Positions 10,573 to 21,774 of a stretch of DNA of 64,000 nucleotides are shown piece by piece. The position numbers and the translations under genes were made by a program. Within the stretch, counting starts at the first letter, position 1. Each line of letters begins with the position of its first letter. A model generated the notes under the pieces. That model did not search any database. It worked only from the letters and a program-made list of their open reading frames with translations, and was not told the origin of the DNA. Source of the DNA: Amoeboaphelidium occidentale (taxonomy: Eukaryota > Aphelidiomycota > Aphelidea); contig JALGPX010000014.1 in assembly GCA_023515795.1 (NCBI GenBank), forward strand, positions 277,568 to 341,567. Reading direction: 5' to 3'.

Positions 10573-12566
10573 TTATGCCTCCTTTGAGCTGACCACAGAG
10601 CTTAATGCAGTTTCTTTGCTCTTTTTCTTTGAATACTCTGAATACGTACCATTAGCTTCAGGGCTGAAATAAGGATCAACCAGAGTCGGCATGTTGATGA
10701 AATCTGCTTCATAGTAAGCAATCATGCGAACACTCAAAACCAAAACTCCAACCCAAAGAGCAGTGTAGCGGTCAACATCAACAGTAATTAATGCATAAAC
10801 AATCATGAAAAGTGATATCAAAATCAATGATGGAATAGCATAAAATTGAAGTGAATGATGGTTCTTCTTGTGAAGCAACTGCAAAATGTAATTGTTGTTG
10901 TAGAGTAAACTTAGTTGAACATTCCCGGTTACCAAATCGTACGCATCCTATAGAATAAGTTTTATCCGTTGTAAACTTTACCTGTTTCTTGCCATCTTGA
11001 TAATTGTTCTTGATATAGCGTACAATAGAATTCATCAAATCAGACAAAGCCCCATTTGTGCTTCTCTTTCCAGTTCTTGTGAAGTCAGTCTTTAATGCTC
11101 CTGTACCTGAATACTGCAAACTGATGACATCAGCATGGTCAGCCCATAAATTCTTGAAGGTTGAGAGCAGTTCATCATCCAAATGATCGCCAACAATTAA
11201 GCCAGCATCTTTCAATTGACTGATCAACAAATACTTGGCGAGCTCGCTCTGAACAACGTTTGTCCTGTCTAGACAATCCATGCAATTCGATCGAATGAGT
11301 ACATTCTGTTTGCTTGGAACAACCCCATGATGTGATACCGAATAACTTCCTTGTCCCAAGAAACCTTCCTGCTTCAGTTGATTAACAAGCTTTGAAATAT
11401 TTTCCCATCTCATCTTACTACATTCCAAGTGAAAGTCAAAGTAAATGTATTTCATATTAAAAGCCTTTGATAATTTCTGGCTCAAGAATCCAAACACACT
11501 ACTCGGCTTGTGTTCATAACCATGAGAGTTAACCAAGTTTATCAATACTAACTTGTTTTCTTCCGGCTTCAGCTGCTGCAGATGCTTAGAAAAAACAATC
11601 TCATTAGTTTCCATATTGTCTAGAACTTGCAACTTTGGCTGATACTTTGTGTTTATGACTTGACGCCAGAATATCGGCATCGAACCTCTTAGCTGCTTAA
11701 AAGAGTAAATCTTTCCTTGAGCAGTAATAACAATTTGCTCAGTTTCAACAAAGTTCGAAACGTTCCCATTTGCATCAATACCACGCGAGAAATACCTTGT
11801 TCCAAGCCTGTTAACATTGCGTCTCGAAACAAGAGCTAATAAGAACGAGGAACCATCAACCACAGATTTAACAGATTTGATTTCAGCGAAACCAGTAACA
11901 ATAGGCAATATGAAGGAACTCAGATCATCTTCTTCGTTTGCCGTAACTTCAATCATTTTCTTTTGCAAGAACTTATTGAACCAGAAATCTGGGTTGAAGT
12001 CCCTCCAAAGATCTTGACCAGTAGATGCCAAATTCTCCGTAATGCTCTTGGTAAGATTGTAAGAGTATGAAAAGTAAAAGTAATCAGTCTGGAACAGTTG
12101 ATTAATCGACTCCAAGTAAAACAACTCCAACTCCTTCTGCTCTTTAGCTAATGGCCGTAAATCTTTAGCAACAGAGATAATATCAACTTTCGTAACTCTG
12201 AAAATATCTTTCTGTAGCAAAGTTCCAACCTTTTGCTTGCCTGTAATCAAAATCAGATAATCGCCAGAGTACAGTCTGATAGTCCCAATGATACCAAAGC
12301 AAGTCACAACAGTTTCTTGCTTATAAACGGGCAATGCCGGAACTTTTAAACTTTAGCAAAACATTACATGCGCAAAGATTTACCATTTCTTCTAATCACA
12401 CCAGACTCTCTGTTAACAACCAAGTTCTCGCTCTGCACACTTGCATCCAAGTAACTGGGCTCGATGATTAAATTGTCAGGGTTGATGAAGCTACAGAGGC
12501 AGAGGCACATTAAAGTTTATTCATAAGTCTGTCTTACATTCGAAGCACCTCGTGAAGATTTGGCAT
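10573..12566 (-). CDS. SAC1: Phosphatidylinositol-4-phosphate phosphatase SAC1
   Basis: Four exons on the minus strand, 12566-12538, 12490-12384, 12342-10982 and 10947-10573, with introns of 47, 41 and 34 nt, give 623 aa. The SAC domain carries the CX5R(T) catalytic motif in RSNCMDCLDRTN. Two hydrophobic helices near the C terminus (IPSLILISLFMIVYALI and LWVGVLVLSVRM) match the ER/Golgi anchor of Sac1, which hydrolyses PI4P. The 29-nt first exon is the only upstream piece that restores the expected N terminus (MPNLHEVLR then IFINPDNL). A second in-frame ATG inside intron 1 at 12510 would give a poorer start (MCLCLC). The tail after the second helix is Lys/Ser-rich and lacks a clear dilysine signal. 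Confidence 0.93.
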
Positions 12567-12611
12567 GTCGCAAGTCAGATGGTGCAAACAAAGCGAGCCA
12601 TGCCAGATTTG

Positions 12612-13589
12612 TTACAAGTTGAAGTCTTGCTGTATCTTTAACTTCACGAAATCAGACGGATACGCTTTAGTTTTTCCGTGGCATTTGCTTATCCCTTTTC
12701 CGCTAGCTAGTCTTTTTTCCTCTAAGGGAATCATTGTTTCAACAATCTCTTTGATATCATCGTCCTTGAATTTTCCTGTCAGGGCCATAGAGTCAATTAC
12801 ACGTATTCTCATATCTCGTGTTGCTTTCACTTTGAAGACTTCAGAGCTTGAGTTTTTCGTAGATGCTATTGTAGTTGCTCGTAATTGTGGTCCGTATGCA
12901 GGGGCATTGCCAGAGAGTTCAATGCGATAAAGCTTTTCTTGTAAATTCCTTATCCTGCGTAAATGTGCCTGTTGTTCATGATCATGAGGTTTGAAGAAAG
13001 GATTCGGTTTTCGCTCATAAACTGGTTCCATGATGATATGATCAAGTTGTGTTTTCAAAGCTACTGCCGTAATTTCGAACTGCTTTCTTAGTTTCTCATC
13101 TGATTTTAGTAGTTTGATGATCTTGACAAGCTCTCTCGCGTACTTTTGCAGCTGTTTATGACTATCATTTGTTCTTATATTGTACTTGTGGCGGATATGA
13201 AGTTCTTCCAATTGATCTGCTATTTCAGTAAGCTTTGTTTGAATACGCTCGCTCTCTGAAACAGTCTCATCGTTTGTAGGCAAGTTTTGAATCAATTCAA
13301 GCTTTGTTTCGAGTCTAGACTTTGGCTCATATTGTTTCCGCTGGTCCGATTCTGCGTGCCCCGAGTCTCTCGACACGATTTCGTACAGACCTGATACAAG
13401 AACGTCGTTCATCGTTTCGATTACTTCCGCGTCTGCCTTTTCGTGATACGGAAGGCGTTTTAAGGTATAATCATCTGGTTTAGCTCTTCCATCAGTCAGT
13501 GCGAGTAGTATCTCAGATCCATTGACGCTCTTTGCGTGAATAGGGCCAAAAAGTTTGCCTTGAAACAATATCTTGACCTTTTGCGACAT
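12612..13589 (-). CDS. Unrecognised coiled-coil protein
   Basis: A single-exon ORF of 325 aa starting at the first in-frame ATG (MSQKVKIL). I do not recognise the family. About residues 1-70 look globular (KILFQGKLFGPIHA...). Residues 85-215 are predicted by eye to be long charged helices or coiled coil (LETKLELIQ, LTEIADQLEELHIRH, LVKIIKLLKSDEKL). A conserved-looking patch follows (PNPFFKPHDHEQQ, NAPAYGPQLRATT), and the tail is basic. No signal peptide or membrane helix is seen, so it is probably cytosolic or nuclear. It is followed on the same strand by SAC1, 45 nt on, and shares a divergent 166-nt promoter region with the TTI1 gene. Confidence 0.7.
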   Translation of the reverse strand: MSQKVKILFQGKLFGPIHAKSVNGSEILLALTDGRAKPDDYTLKRLPYHEKADAEVIETMNDVLVSGLYEIVSRDSGHAESDQRKQYEPKSRLETKLELIQNLPTNDETVSESERIQTKLTEIADQLEELHIRHKYNIRTNDSHKQLQKYARELVKIIKLLKSDEKLRKQFEITAVALKTQLDHIIMEPVYERKPNPFFKPHDHEQQAHLRRIRNLQEKLYRIELSGNAPAYGPQLRATTIASTKNSSSEVFKVKATRDMRIRVIDSMALTGKFKDDDIKEIVETMIPLEEKRLASGKGISKCHGKTKAYPSDFVKLKIQQDFNL

Positions 13590-13755
13590 GTTTATCAAAA
13601 TCTAAAAATAGAACAGCGTCGCAACGTTTAATTCTTTAAAGGTGTTGGTACACCATACTTCTATTGAGTTAACTCACAACTGGGCAGCTCTTTTACTAAA
13701 AATTAATCTGTTTCGTCAAATCCCCATTTCCACAACCTCTCGTTTTACTTCAGTG

Positions 13756-16247
13756 ATGGTGAACAAACCTGATGGCGCGAAGGAATTATTCCTCAAAGTA
13801 AATGCGATGCTTCTTTAAAAGAATTAACATTATAGTTAAAACCGATTTGTCTGTCTTTGCTCGACCAACGGAAGAAGAATGTTGAGCTTTTACCGCTTCT
13901 GCAGGAAATGTGTCGTATTTTGAGAGGTCTAGACGATTCTTCAGCAGGAGACACTTTAAGTTACTTTACTTTTCCCATACTGGAACTGCTTGCAAAGAAT
14001 ACATGTGGATCTTTATTGACTGAGCCGCTGCTGGAGATATTGTCCTTGCTAAAGATCGAAAAGCTGGGCATGGCGATACAAAGGCAGATTTTGTCACTTC
14101 TGAAAAAGCTGATAGCTGAGAACCATGGCCACGAGGAGCTGATTAAGTTGGCACTGGAAGCCCTTCGTCAGCTCATTTCGCCAATAACGGAGCGTGGTAT
14201 TGAGTCTGATGTTGCGCTGCTTCTATTTATGGAATTGGACATTATCGAGAAGAATAACTTTGTTGGCGTGAAAGTCGAAAGCATCGCAGCTATAACTCTT
14301 ACGATACAGAAAATCAAGAATGATCTTTTGGTGTCAAAGTTTGCGCCAGGGATTTTGTCTGGGGCCGTGAACAAAGTTATTTCTGGAAAATCGGGTCACA
14401 GCAAGCTGATCAAGAATGCTGTTGAGTTACTCCGTGTTTGTACTTTGAGACTACTGGCGCCTTTCTCTGCGTTAACTGAGGATGAACTTGATGCTGACGA
14501 GAGAGCTAAAACATTGCGTCTGAACCTTCCTAAAGTGTTCCAGACACTTTTTAGTTTTGTCTCAAACAATACATGCAAAGCATTTGTTTTAGATGAAATA
14601 AGAGTATTCTGCGAGAGCTTGTTACTTGATAAGTTTATGATCATCTTGAAAGAAGGATTTATTCCAGTCCTTGATACTAATTATCTTTGTTGTGGCCTTG
14701 GTGCTGCTGAGTCGAAAGTTCGCTTAATGGATGACTCCTCAACTTCCGTTCTGTTAATCATTCAGAACACTTTGATGGAAAAACTGAAGTGTTACAATCC
14801 ATTTTACTCAACAGAACAAGCAGCCAGGATTCTTGTTGGCTACTTGGAGTTATTGCACAACAAAACCGACAATGTTTTAAATTACTCAGATGCGGCGCTT
14901 GATATCTTCAATGAAATAATTTTGAAAGGATCATCCACAATTCTACCATTGCATAACGAGGAGTTGCTTAAATTCTTTGGAAAGAGCCTAGATTCCAACA
15001 GTGCTCTGATACAAAAGGCTCTCGACTCTATCGTGTTCAACAAGGATCATATATTTAACTGTGTTAATTATCTCCTAGAAGGATTGATTCTGAAAGATTC
15101 AGAATACGCCTCTGTCTTTTTCTACAAGTATCTGATGAAAATTGATGGTCTAGTATCATCTGATCAAACGGTGCTTGTTAGCCGTTGCTGTGTAGAAGGT
15201 ATAGAATTATTTATAAGAAAATGTACTAGGAGCCGGGACCTTGAAATGATACAACAAGAGTTGGAATGTCTTTTAATCAATCTATTGTTCTTGATAGCCT
15301 CTGGAGTGCATTCGCAAACTTGCCTCAAAACGCTTAAATGTATCGCGTCTAAACTTCAGTACAAGGACACTGATAATTTAATCATACAGAATTCTGATTA
15401 CTTGATTAATGCGATGATTATCAAGATCAGATACGAAAGCCATGACTATGCGAAGTTCCTCTTGATTATTAACGAGCTTGTGAAGCTATGTGGAGTCAAA
15501 ATCCTTCCTTATCTTGATGATATCTTTGAATTAATCATGAAGGAAGTTCACACATCGCATGTATTCCATTATTCTGCAAAACATGTGATCCTGCTTTTGG
15601 ATAGCTTTCTGTCTCTAGCAACGACTATTTATGATTCCAGAGCTGAAAATCCTTTGATACAAAATGAAAATGAGGATGCAGTGGACCAAACTAAAGTTGA
15701 TGATGGGAACGAAGAAGACCACGAACAAGAAGATGAGGAAGAAAAGAAAGCTATCCCGAAATCCATGGAGGAGCACATTCTGGTTAAGATGGCCGATTGT
15801 ATCAAGAACTTTGTAAACATGAATGATTTGTTTATCAAAGTTAAAGCATGCAACGCTCTCACCAAGGTCATTGCAGCTTTCATGAGAATTGAATGCGTCG
15901 AAGAAAATGGCGAAAATCAAATCTCCAAAACGCTTGTTATGTTTAATGGAGCATTTCCACAAATTCTGTCACAACTCGAATCTGCTCAAAACTACGGACT
16001 TGTACTAGAATACATGAAATTATTCAAGACATTAATATGTGAACACAAAGAGGTGAAAGATTTTCTCTCAAGACAAATCAAACATGTTTGTGAGAAGGCT
16101 GTGATTCCTTATTTCAAAACTAATCCACGCGATAGGAATCTAAGAATAATGAATGAGTACAAAGCATTTGTTATTCTCTCTTTGGAAAACGGATTGATAA
16201 GAGATGAAAAGATTCGCAAGTCTGTTGGGTTGCTGTTAGATTCGTAG
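13756..16247 (+). CDS. HEAT-repeat protein, probable TTI1 (TTT complex)
   Basis: Exons 13756-13797 and 13836-16247 (38-nt intron, GTAAAT...TTATAG) give 817 aa. The N terminus formed by the splice, LFLKLKPICLSLL, resembles the start of Tti1/TELO2-interacting protein 1. The body is a run of Leu-rich alpha-helical pairs, as in HEAT repeats. A segment SGKSGHSKLIKNAVELL sits where Tti1 proteins have a similar turn. An acidic linker (NEEDHEQEDEEEKK) lies at about 15700-15750. Tti1 with Tel2 and Tti2 helps fold and stabilise PIKK kinases such as TOR and ATM/ATR. The protein is shorter than the usual 1000 or more residues. Assignment rests on general pattern, not a catalytic motif. Confidence 0.6.
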
Positions 16248-16251
16248 GCAG

Positions 16252-19053
16252 TTACTTTATTTCTTCAAGGACAGGGAAAGATATCACAGAATCATCTTCG
16301 TGAACATATTGAGTTCCAGAATAATGATTGTCGCTTTTTAATTCTTCAAATTCTCTTCGAAGCTTTCTGATAAAATCATTCTTTCGCTCAAGCTGCGTCT
16401 TGTACTTTTTGTATTCAGCAGTCAATTTTAAGTTGTATGATTGCAAAGACTTTTCTCTGTCATGTATCTTCGTTTCTAACTCCAAAACTCTGTTGAAGAT
16501 TGTTTCCCATGCTAAAACAACTTCAGCAGAATTTTCATCTCTCGATGACATCGTCTTGTATAATTGAAGTTGCTTCTTCAAGTCAGAGTTATCCTTTTCT
16601 AGATCCGAATTCAGCTTGTTTAGAGCTTCTCTTTTAGCCTCGTAATCTCTCTTGTTTTCTAACTCCGAGTCTAATCGCTCTTGCAACTCAAAACATTTAA
16701 ATTTGAACTCATTTAGTTTGGTTTCAGCTGAAGCAACAGCCCGCTCCATTTTAAGGCTTACTTCTGAACTGTTTGCAATCAATTTTTTGTATTCTTTCAA
16801 CTGCGCCAGATATTGCGAATTCAATGATTCAAGAGTTGGAAGTTTATCTGCTAGGTGCTCATTTTCTGCTTTCAGCGAAATTTCTCTTATCTGTATTTGC
16901 TTGTTTGATCTCTCAAGGGATAAGTTACGATCCTGTAGCAATTTAACTTGTTGGTCAAGTTGCTTTAATCTGCTATTCTCCAGCTCCAATTCTTTCAAGT
17001 TGGTTACAAGCTTCGAATTGTGTGAGGACAGTCTTGCTACTTCATCATTCAGGTCGGTTACCTTCTTCATAGAACCGCTAACACTGTTACCAACATCCTT
17101 GCGATGAGTCCTGAGCTGGTCCTGTAAACTAGCATTTTCTTTGCGAGCGTCGTATAGCATCGATGTGAGTCTATCAATTTGTTTACTTTGCTCTTCCAAA
17201 TCGAACTTCAAAGAACTGTCATCATGAAGAGAAATCTGATTTAAAGTGTTATCTCCTAGTTTACTCTCCAAAAATGCAACCTTTTCTTTCAGTCTCCTTT
17301 GAGAAATATCTGAATCTTTAATTCGATCTTTGTACTCTGCCTCCAATATCTTCAAATCTTTCAATTCAACCGAAAGCTTTTCATTCAATTCATTCAACAA
17401 TTTGTTTTCTTTTTCCAACTGTTCAACTTGCTTATTGGCTGAATTAGGTTCTTCCATTTTCCCTCTTGTTGTTGGAGAAGTAAATCTGCCCTTGAATATT
17501 GGAATGTTGGTTCTAAACGCCGTTTTGCTTTGGTTGATTTGGGTTTTCAAGGATTCTATCTGTCTTTTCAGTTCCAGTTTCTCAAGGCGGAATAGTTCTC
17601 TTTGCTTGTTGAAAGACTTTTTTGTTTCCTCTTCTAAAGATACTCTCAGCTCCGCTTCAATGTTTTTTCGCAGAATTCTCTCTAGATTAGCTTTAATTTC
17701 CTCTACATCAGGAACTGTTTCAAGTACAGAGCGTTCATTTACATGTCTATCATTCTTGGGGCGATTAAGCTCTCTGTTCATGTCGAGTTTTGTTTTCTCC
17801 CAAGCGATTTTCTCCTGCTTATGGTTATCTTGTATCTCTTTTAGCTGCTTGACAAGTCGCTGATTTTCAGCCTGAAACCCGTTGATGAGCCTTTCTTGTT
17901 CTTCAACCAAGTCGTTCAGTCTTTTGGTTTCGCCATCGGAAGGCGCGCTAACATCCTTTGTGGAGGAATCAATTCCTTTAGATCGAACAGGTAAAACGAT
18001 TGATTTCTTCAGATCTTCAGTTTCTGCAAGTAAGATCTTATTTTCTTCAAACATTTTCGAATACTTCTCCTTCAGCTCGTATAACTCTACTTTTGTTTTG
18101 TCAAACTCTGACTTTGTTTCATCGTATTTACTCTGCATAAATTCAAGTTCTCTTCTGGCCATTTCAACCTCATCTCCAACGCCTCCGCGCGATGGCTTCG
18201 TCCTTTTCTTTACTTGATTATTTCCATCGTTGGCAGTTGGAGATTTCACAGTTTTGTTTCTAGCATTTTTCGACGCAGATGCAGCCAAATCGCGAACAAA
18301 GTTGGTATCAGTTACATCCAAACTTGTCTCGATGTCATCTAAACTTGATCTGATGCTTTCAAGTTCAATTTCAAAATCAGGCTCCGTTTCCTGGACTTGA
18401 GGTTCAATCGGAACAGTTCTTGTTGTTTCACCAATACGTTCTACCGTCGGAACTTTCTGGTCAACATTTTCTTTTATCGGAGGTATTTCCCTTGAGGAAA
18501 ACGAGGTGCCTAGAATATCTGGTTTGACTTTTTCAAATGCTTCATCATTCTTTAACTCAAATTTCTGTACAGGATCATCTCTTGAACTGTTCTCTGTTGT
18601 TTCTGGGTGCACAGATTCTTCAACAAAATCATCGGCGTAAGTTGTGTCCAGGTCTGTTTCAACTTGTTCTGTCTTCACAGGTGCAGCTATATCAACCTTT
18701 ACGTCTATGCCGTTTGAGCTTTGGCTTCTAGACCTTGTAGGAGTAGAGAAACTGTCGTAAAACTGTTCATCCAAAGATTCATGAGAAGCATCCTGCCCTT
18801 TTACTTGCATCATAGTGCTTAAAGTCTTTTGTGGGAGTTCTTCTCTATCTCCTGCCTTTTTTATCCACTGGTCACCAGAGGTATCGAATTCTTTGAGTAT
18901 CGGGGAAATATCTTCCGGATCGCTTTGCTTAGCGAGCTCTTCCTTCTCTTCAACACTCTCAGCACTATTCTCCTTCCCACTGGCTGAGTCCTCAAGAAAA
19001 GTATCCAAATCATCCAGGCCTTCCAAAACTTTGAGGCTACTCTTTGAAGTCAT
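16252..19053 (-). CDS. Large coiled-coil protein (possibly centrosomal/ciliary)
   Basis: A single ORF of 933 aa. The first 290 residues are acidic and Ser/Thr-rich, probably disordered, with a short basic patch (VKKRTKPSRG). From about residue 295 to the end it is almost continuous heptad-patterned coiled coil (for example FMQSKYDETKSEFDKTKVEL). No enzyme domain is present. The phrase VEEQERLINGFQAENQRL recalls a stretch in vertebrate CEP162, a centriole-distal-end protein. That would suit an organism with dynein and flagella, but coiled coils resemble each other readily and I treat it as a hint only. Alternatives are golgins, tethering factors and other cytoskeletal scaffolds. Its stop lies 4 nt from the stop of the convergent TTI1-like gene. 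Confidence 0.75.
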   Translation of the reverse strand: MTSKSSLKVLEGLDDLDTFLEDSASGKENSAESVEEKEELAKQSDPEDISPILKEFDTSGDQWIKKAGDREELPQKTLSTMMQVKGQDASHESLDEQFYDSFSTPTRSRSQSSNGIDVKVDIAAPVKTEQVETDLDTTYADDFVEESVHPETTENSSRDDPVQKFELKNDEAFEKVKPDILGTSFSSREIPPIKENVDQKVPTVERIGETTRTVPIEPQVQETEPDFEIELESIRSSLDDIETSLDVTDTNFVRDLAASASKNARNKTVKSPTANDGNNQVKKRTKPSRGGVGDEVEMARRELEFMQSKYDETKSEFDKTKVELYELKEKYSKMFEENKILLAETEDLKKSIVLPVRSKGIDSSTKDVSAPSDGETKRLNDLVEEQERLINGFQAENQRLVKQLKEIQDNHKQEKIAWEKTKLDMNRELNRPKNDRHVNERSVLETVPDVEEIKANLERILRKNIEAELRVSLEEETKKSFNKQRELFRLEKLELKRQIESLKTQINQSKTAFRTNIPIFKGRFTSPTTRGKMEEPNSANKQVEQLEKENKLLNELNEKLSVELKDLKILEAEYKDRIKDSDISQRRLKEKVAFLESKLGDNTLNQISLHDDSSLKFDLEEQSKQIDRLTSMLYDARKENASLQDQLRTHRKDVGNSVSGSMKKVTDLNDEVARLSSHNSKLVTNLKELELENSRLKQLDQQVKLLQDRNLSLERSNKQIQIREISLKAENEHLADKLPTLESLNSQYLAQLKEYKKLIANSSEVSLKMERAVASAETKLNEFKFKCFELQERLDSELENKRDYEAKREALNKLNSDLEKDNSDLKKQLQLYKTMSSRDENSAEVVLAWETIFNRVLELETKIHDREKSLQSYNLKLTAEYKKYKTQLERKNDFIRKLRREFEELKSDNHYSGTQYVHEDDSVISFPVLEEIK

Positions 19054-19113
19054 TTGATGTTTACAGAAGTTTGTTGCTTGATCGCGAAAAAGGAAAAGCT
19101 ATTATATTGTTGC

Positions 19114-19977
19114 TTACTCGAATGCAGCGGAGGCCTGACTATTAGCATAGCGAGCGTAATGAGAAACTGTCGAAGCTTTTGATGCACCTTTCTTTGAAGT
19201 TGATGCAGCTGCGCTCGAGCTGAAATCATGAGTAGCCATCTCGACAATGTTACGGAAAGCAATGTAAGAGAATGCAGCACAACCAAGAATAAAAAAGTCA
19301 ACGCATGCGCCACGGATCCTTAAATCGTCCAAAAACACTTGCCACATAAATAAACTTGCAATGATACCACACAGCAACTCAACGAATAGGAACACAGATA
19401 TTCTCAAAAAAGCAGCCTTAAGATTGCGAATAAAATCACCATCCAACTGCTCCGAATGGGAGTTCTTCTTGCTAATGTATACAATCATTGTACAAATGAA
19501 TAATGCGCCGACATCACCTAAACCTACAAACAGGTACAAAAAGAACCAGATGATTCTTGAACTGATGTCATTTTCAGGCAAACTCGATCCCTGAACTCCA
19601 GGAGACAATATCACTACAATGTATGCAATGATAGTCCCAAAAATGCTAGCTAAAATGGCGTAATTGATGTAAATCAACTTCGTGTTGGCTTGAAACAGTC
19701 TCAGTCTGTGCGAGACCGTGTACTCGTAATACAAGATTGTGATCACCCATATGATCTCGCCGATAGAACGAAGCCTCATGTACTCAGCATCATCTGCTTG
19801 ATAGATCTGAGTGAAGCACTTGAAGACGTTCGTGGTCAGGATCATGAACACCCAGCTGAACATCCCTATCAAGAACCACGATGTTCTGTTCTTCATCAAG
19901 AAGAGTGCATAAGCGTTCAAGCCTAAGCACCCAACTACAGTGAGTACTGCCATAACCATAGCTACAGTGTTGGTCAT
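19114..19977 (-). CDS. Seven-transmembrane protein of unknown family
   Basis: A single ORF of 287 aa with about seven hydrophobic helices: near residues 4-27, 33-52, 70-88, 100-125, 143-165, 190-212 and 222-242. The N terminus is short and the C-terminal tail (about 45 residues) is Ser/Ala-rich and could be phosphorylated, giving a receptor-like outline. I see no DRY, NPxxY or retinal-lysine motif, so membership of a known GPCR or rhodopsin family is not supported. A charged loop KKNSHSEQLDGDF lies between TM5 and TM6. The upstream 0.5-kb region is shared with a divergent gene. Function unknown. Confidence 0.7.
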   Translation of the reverse strand: MTNTVAMVMAVLTVVGCLGLNAYALFLMKNRTSWFLIGMFSWVFMILTTNVFKCFTQIYQADDAEYMRLRSIGEIIWVITILYYEYTVSHRLRLFQANTKLIYINYAILASIFGTIIAYIVVILSPGVQGSSLPENDISSRIIWFFLYLFVGLGDVGALFICTMIVYISKKNSHSEQLDGDFIRNLKAAFLRISVFLFVELLCGIIASLFMWQVFLDDLRIRGACVDFFILGCAAFSYIAFRNIVEMATHDFSSSAAASTSKKGASKASTVSHYARYANSQASAAFE

Positions 19978-20526
19978 TCTTCGTGATAATTTTGGGACTC
20001 AGCCAATCTATTATTAAAATGTAGTTCGTCACTTATTATCTTTGGATAATTTTAGCTGCTGCAGCCGAAGTAATCGCAGATTTACTCATTAAAGTATCTG
20101 CTTACTCGGCTAAACCTTAATCTTCCATTCTTTTGAGCGAAATTGCGCCATTTACAGTTGCATGCCAGTGATTTAATGCGACCATGTAGCGTTTTCTCTA
20201 GAGTCTCTCCACCATTTATTGTTACGCAGTCCTTCTTTTTGTATCCGCGTAGTTAATTCTAGAGTTTAAACTTCAGCTCTCGGCCCTTCGCTGCCGTCGA
20301 TCATGTAGATAGCGATCTCGCGCTAGCAGCCTGGATCTCAGTTCCAACATAATGCCAAACCGCAACTTGTTCAGAATTGCAGAAGCAATTATTCGAAGTT
20401 AGAACGTCATGTCATGCTGCTACGTCAAAATGCTGGGCTTTTCTAACGTAGTTTTGCAAATTGTCAGTCGCTTAATCCTGATTGATTCGTCCAACATCAC
20501 TCGCCGAGAATGATAGTATTCACAAA
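19978..20526. other. Divergent intergenic region, 0.55 kb
   Basis: One of the longest gene-free stretches here, between a minus-strand 7-TM gene and a plus-strand one-TM gene. It should contain both promoters. A short plus-strand frame from ATG at about 20352 (MPNRNLFRIAEAIIR) could be extended through a candidate intron ending in TTTCTAACGTAG at about 20452. It would encode only about 35 residues and has no recognisable family, so I do not call it a gene. No tRNA, snRNA, repeat or terminator-like element was found. Confidence 0.35.
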
Positions 20527-21732
20527 ATGTTAGTGGATCCTACACAGACATTAAGCGAGCGCGTAACATCATCCCCTTTGAAGCTCGCGGCTGAGCCATC
20601 GAAACGCAAGGCTAGCAGGAAGTTCAATAATGAGTTGAAACAAGATGGCGTTACCATTGATGACCCTTTGCTGGACAAGACCAAAATACACGAGCAAGGC
20701 CTTGATACTCTGTGGTATCGTGTAACTCCGGAGGATAACCAAAAGTTCTTATGGACCAATGGTATTATGTATGCATTGATGTTTCCCATATATTTTCTAA
20801 TTGGGTTGGTTTGTACACTGTGCTTCCCGCGAAAAGCTCCGACTGATAAGGAAATGATAAACATGATATGCAACAGTTTATTATGCTTACAAGTTTCCGA
20901 AGGAACAAAATCAAAATACTGTTTGAACTTCACCAAAACCTTTCTGCATACACGCGATGGCGAACCTATTGATTCTATGAAGGTGGACTTCGACGATGAT
21001 CAAATCGTTTCATGTGAAGTTAATGGTAAACCAGAAACCGATCGTTCACTTATCATGGGATATCTCTTCGTCATTCATGTTGGGTCTAATCATACGAAAG
21101 TTCATGTCGTAAGCGCGAATCTAATGAAATACTTTGAAAGTATAAAGGAACGAAACGATCCTGAAGCTTATGCTGTGAAACAGAATTTGTTTCCAGAGGT
21201 TTTGAATACTACTAATAAGTTACATCACACTTTGTTGAATTCTCCATGCTCGCCTCTTTCCAACGAGCGCCCTTGGTTATTGTACTACATAACAAGCAAA
21301 GAGGCCCTTCTTGCTGAAACAGGTAATTGGACATACTTTACTCATTCTGGTTTAAATACCATGAAGAATACCAAGTTGATTAAATTCTTGGAAAGATCTC
21401 GACGTGTTATGCGTGAAGAACTGCACAGAATCGGGCTAGTCCACTTGACTGAACCACTATTCACGCATACCGTTCTACATTCTCTTGATCACATCGAGTT
21501 TGGAAAACAAATTTTGCCGTTGCAGTTCTCTATCGGAGTTAAAGGGACATCTTTGTGTGATTATATTGGTGCTGAGATATTCAAGCGTCAATTTGTTGAG
21601 CCTATTCTGTTTCCCTTTAACACAAACTTTATCAAAGAGGGCAAATCTGAATTTTGGAAGCGACTATATTCTCGTCTTAGCGAGTTGGATGCTGAATGGG
21701 CATCTGAGATCAACTGCAGCATAATGTACTAG
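20527..21732 (+). CDS. Single-pass membrane protein, unknown function
   Basis: An ORF giving 401 aa from the first ATG at 20527. The frame is open further upstream, but no earlier in-frame ATG exists. I do not recognise the family. A single strong hydrophobic helix (ALMFPIYFLIGLVCTLCF, about residues 80-97) is preceded by a basic N-terminal region and followed by a soluble domain of about 300 residues. That domain mixes alpha and beta character and has N-glycosylation-like sites (NFTK, NHTK, NTTN, NWT, NCS). If the N terminus is cytosolic this is a type II membrane protein with a large luminal domain. No catalytic motif stands out. It converges with the INPP4-like gene, 42 nt between stops. 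Confidence 0.7.
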   Translation: MLVDPTQTLSERVTSSPLKLAAEPSKRKASRKFNNELKQDGVTIDDPLLDKTKIHEQGLDTLWYRVTPEDNQKFLWTNGIMYALMFPIYFLIGLVCTLCFPRKAPTDKEMINMICNSLLCLQVSEGTKSKYCLNFTKTFLHTRDGEPIDSMKVDFDDDQIVSCEVNGKPETDRSLIMGYLFVIHVGSNHTKVHVVSANLMKYFESIKERNDPEAYAVKQNLFPEVLNTTNKLHHTLLNSPCSPLSNERPWLLYYITSKEALLAETGNWTYFTHSGLNTMKNTKLIKFLERSRRVMREELHRIGLVHLTEPLFTHTVLHSLDHIEFGKQILPLQFSIGVKGTSLCDYIGAEIFKRQFVEPILFPFNTNFIKEGKSEFWKRLYSRLSELDAEWASEINCSIMY

Positions 21733-21774
21733 GCTGGAATAGTAAATCAATAAATTTAATCAATACGTATCTAT

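Noticed and set aside
12384-12510. ATG at 12510 as the SAC1 start
   Set aside because: It lies inside an intron-like stretch ending CTCTGTAG; the 29-nt upstream exon gives an N terminus that matches SAC1 better than MCLCLCS.
16328-18217. Several Ser/Leu-rich open frames on the plus strand
   Set aside because: They are antisense shadows of the 933-aa coiled-coil gene, produced by Glu/Lys-rich codons.
19978-20526. Search for tRNA or snRNA in the largest divergent gap
   Set aside because: No box A/B pair, Sm site or cloverleaf was found.
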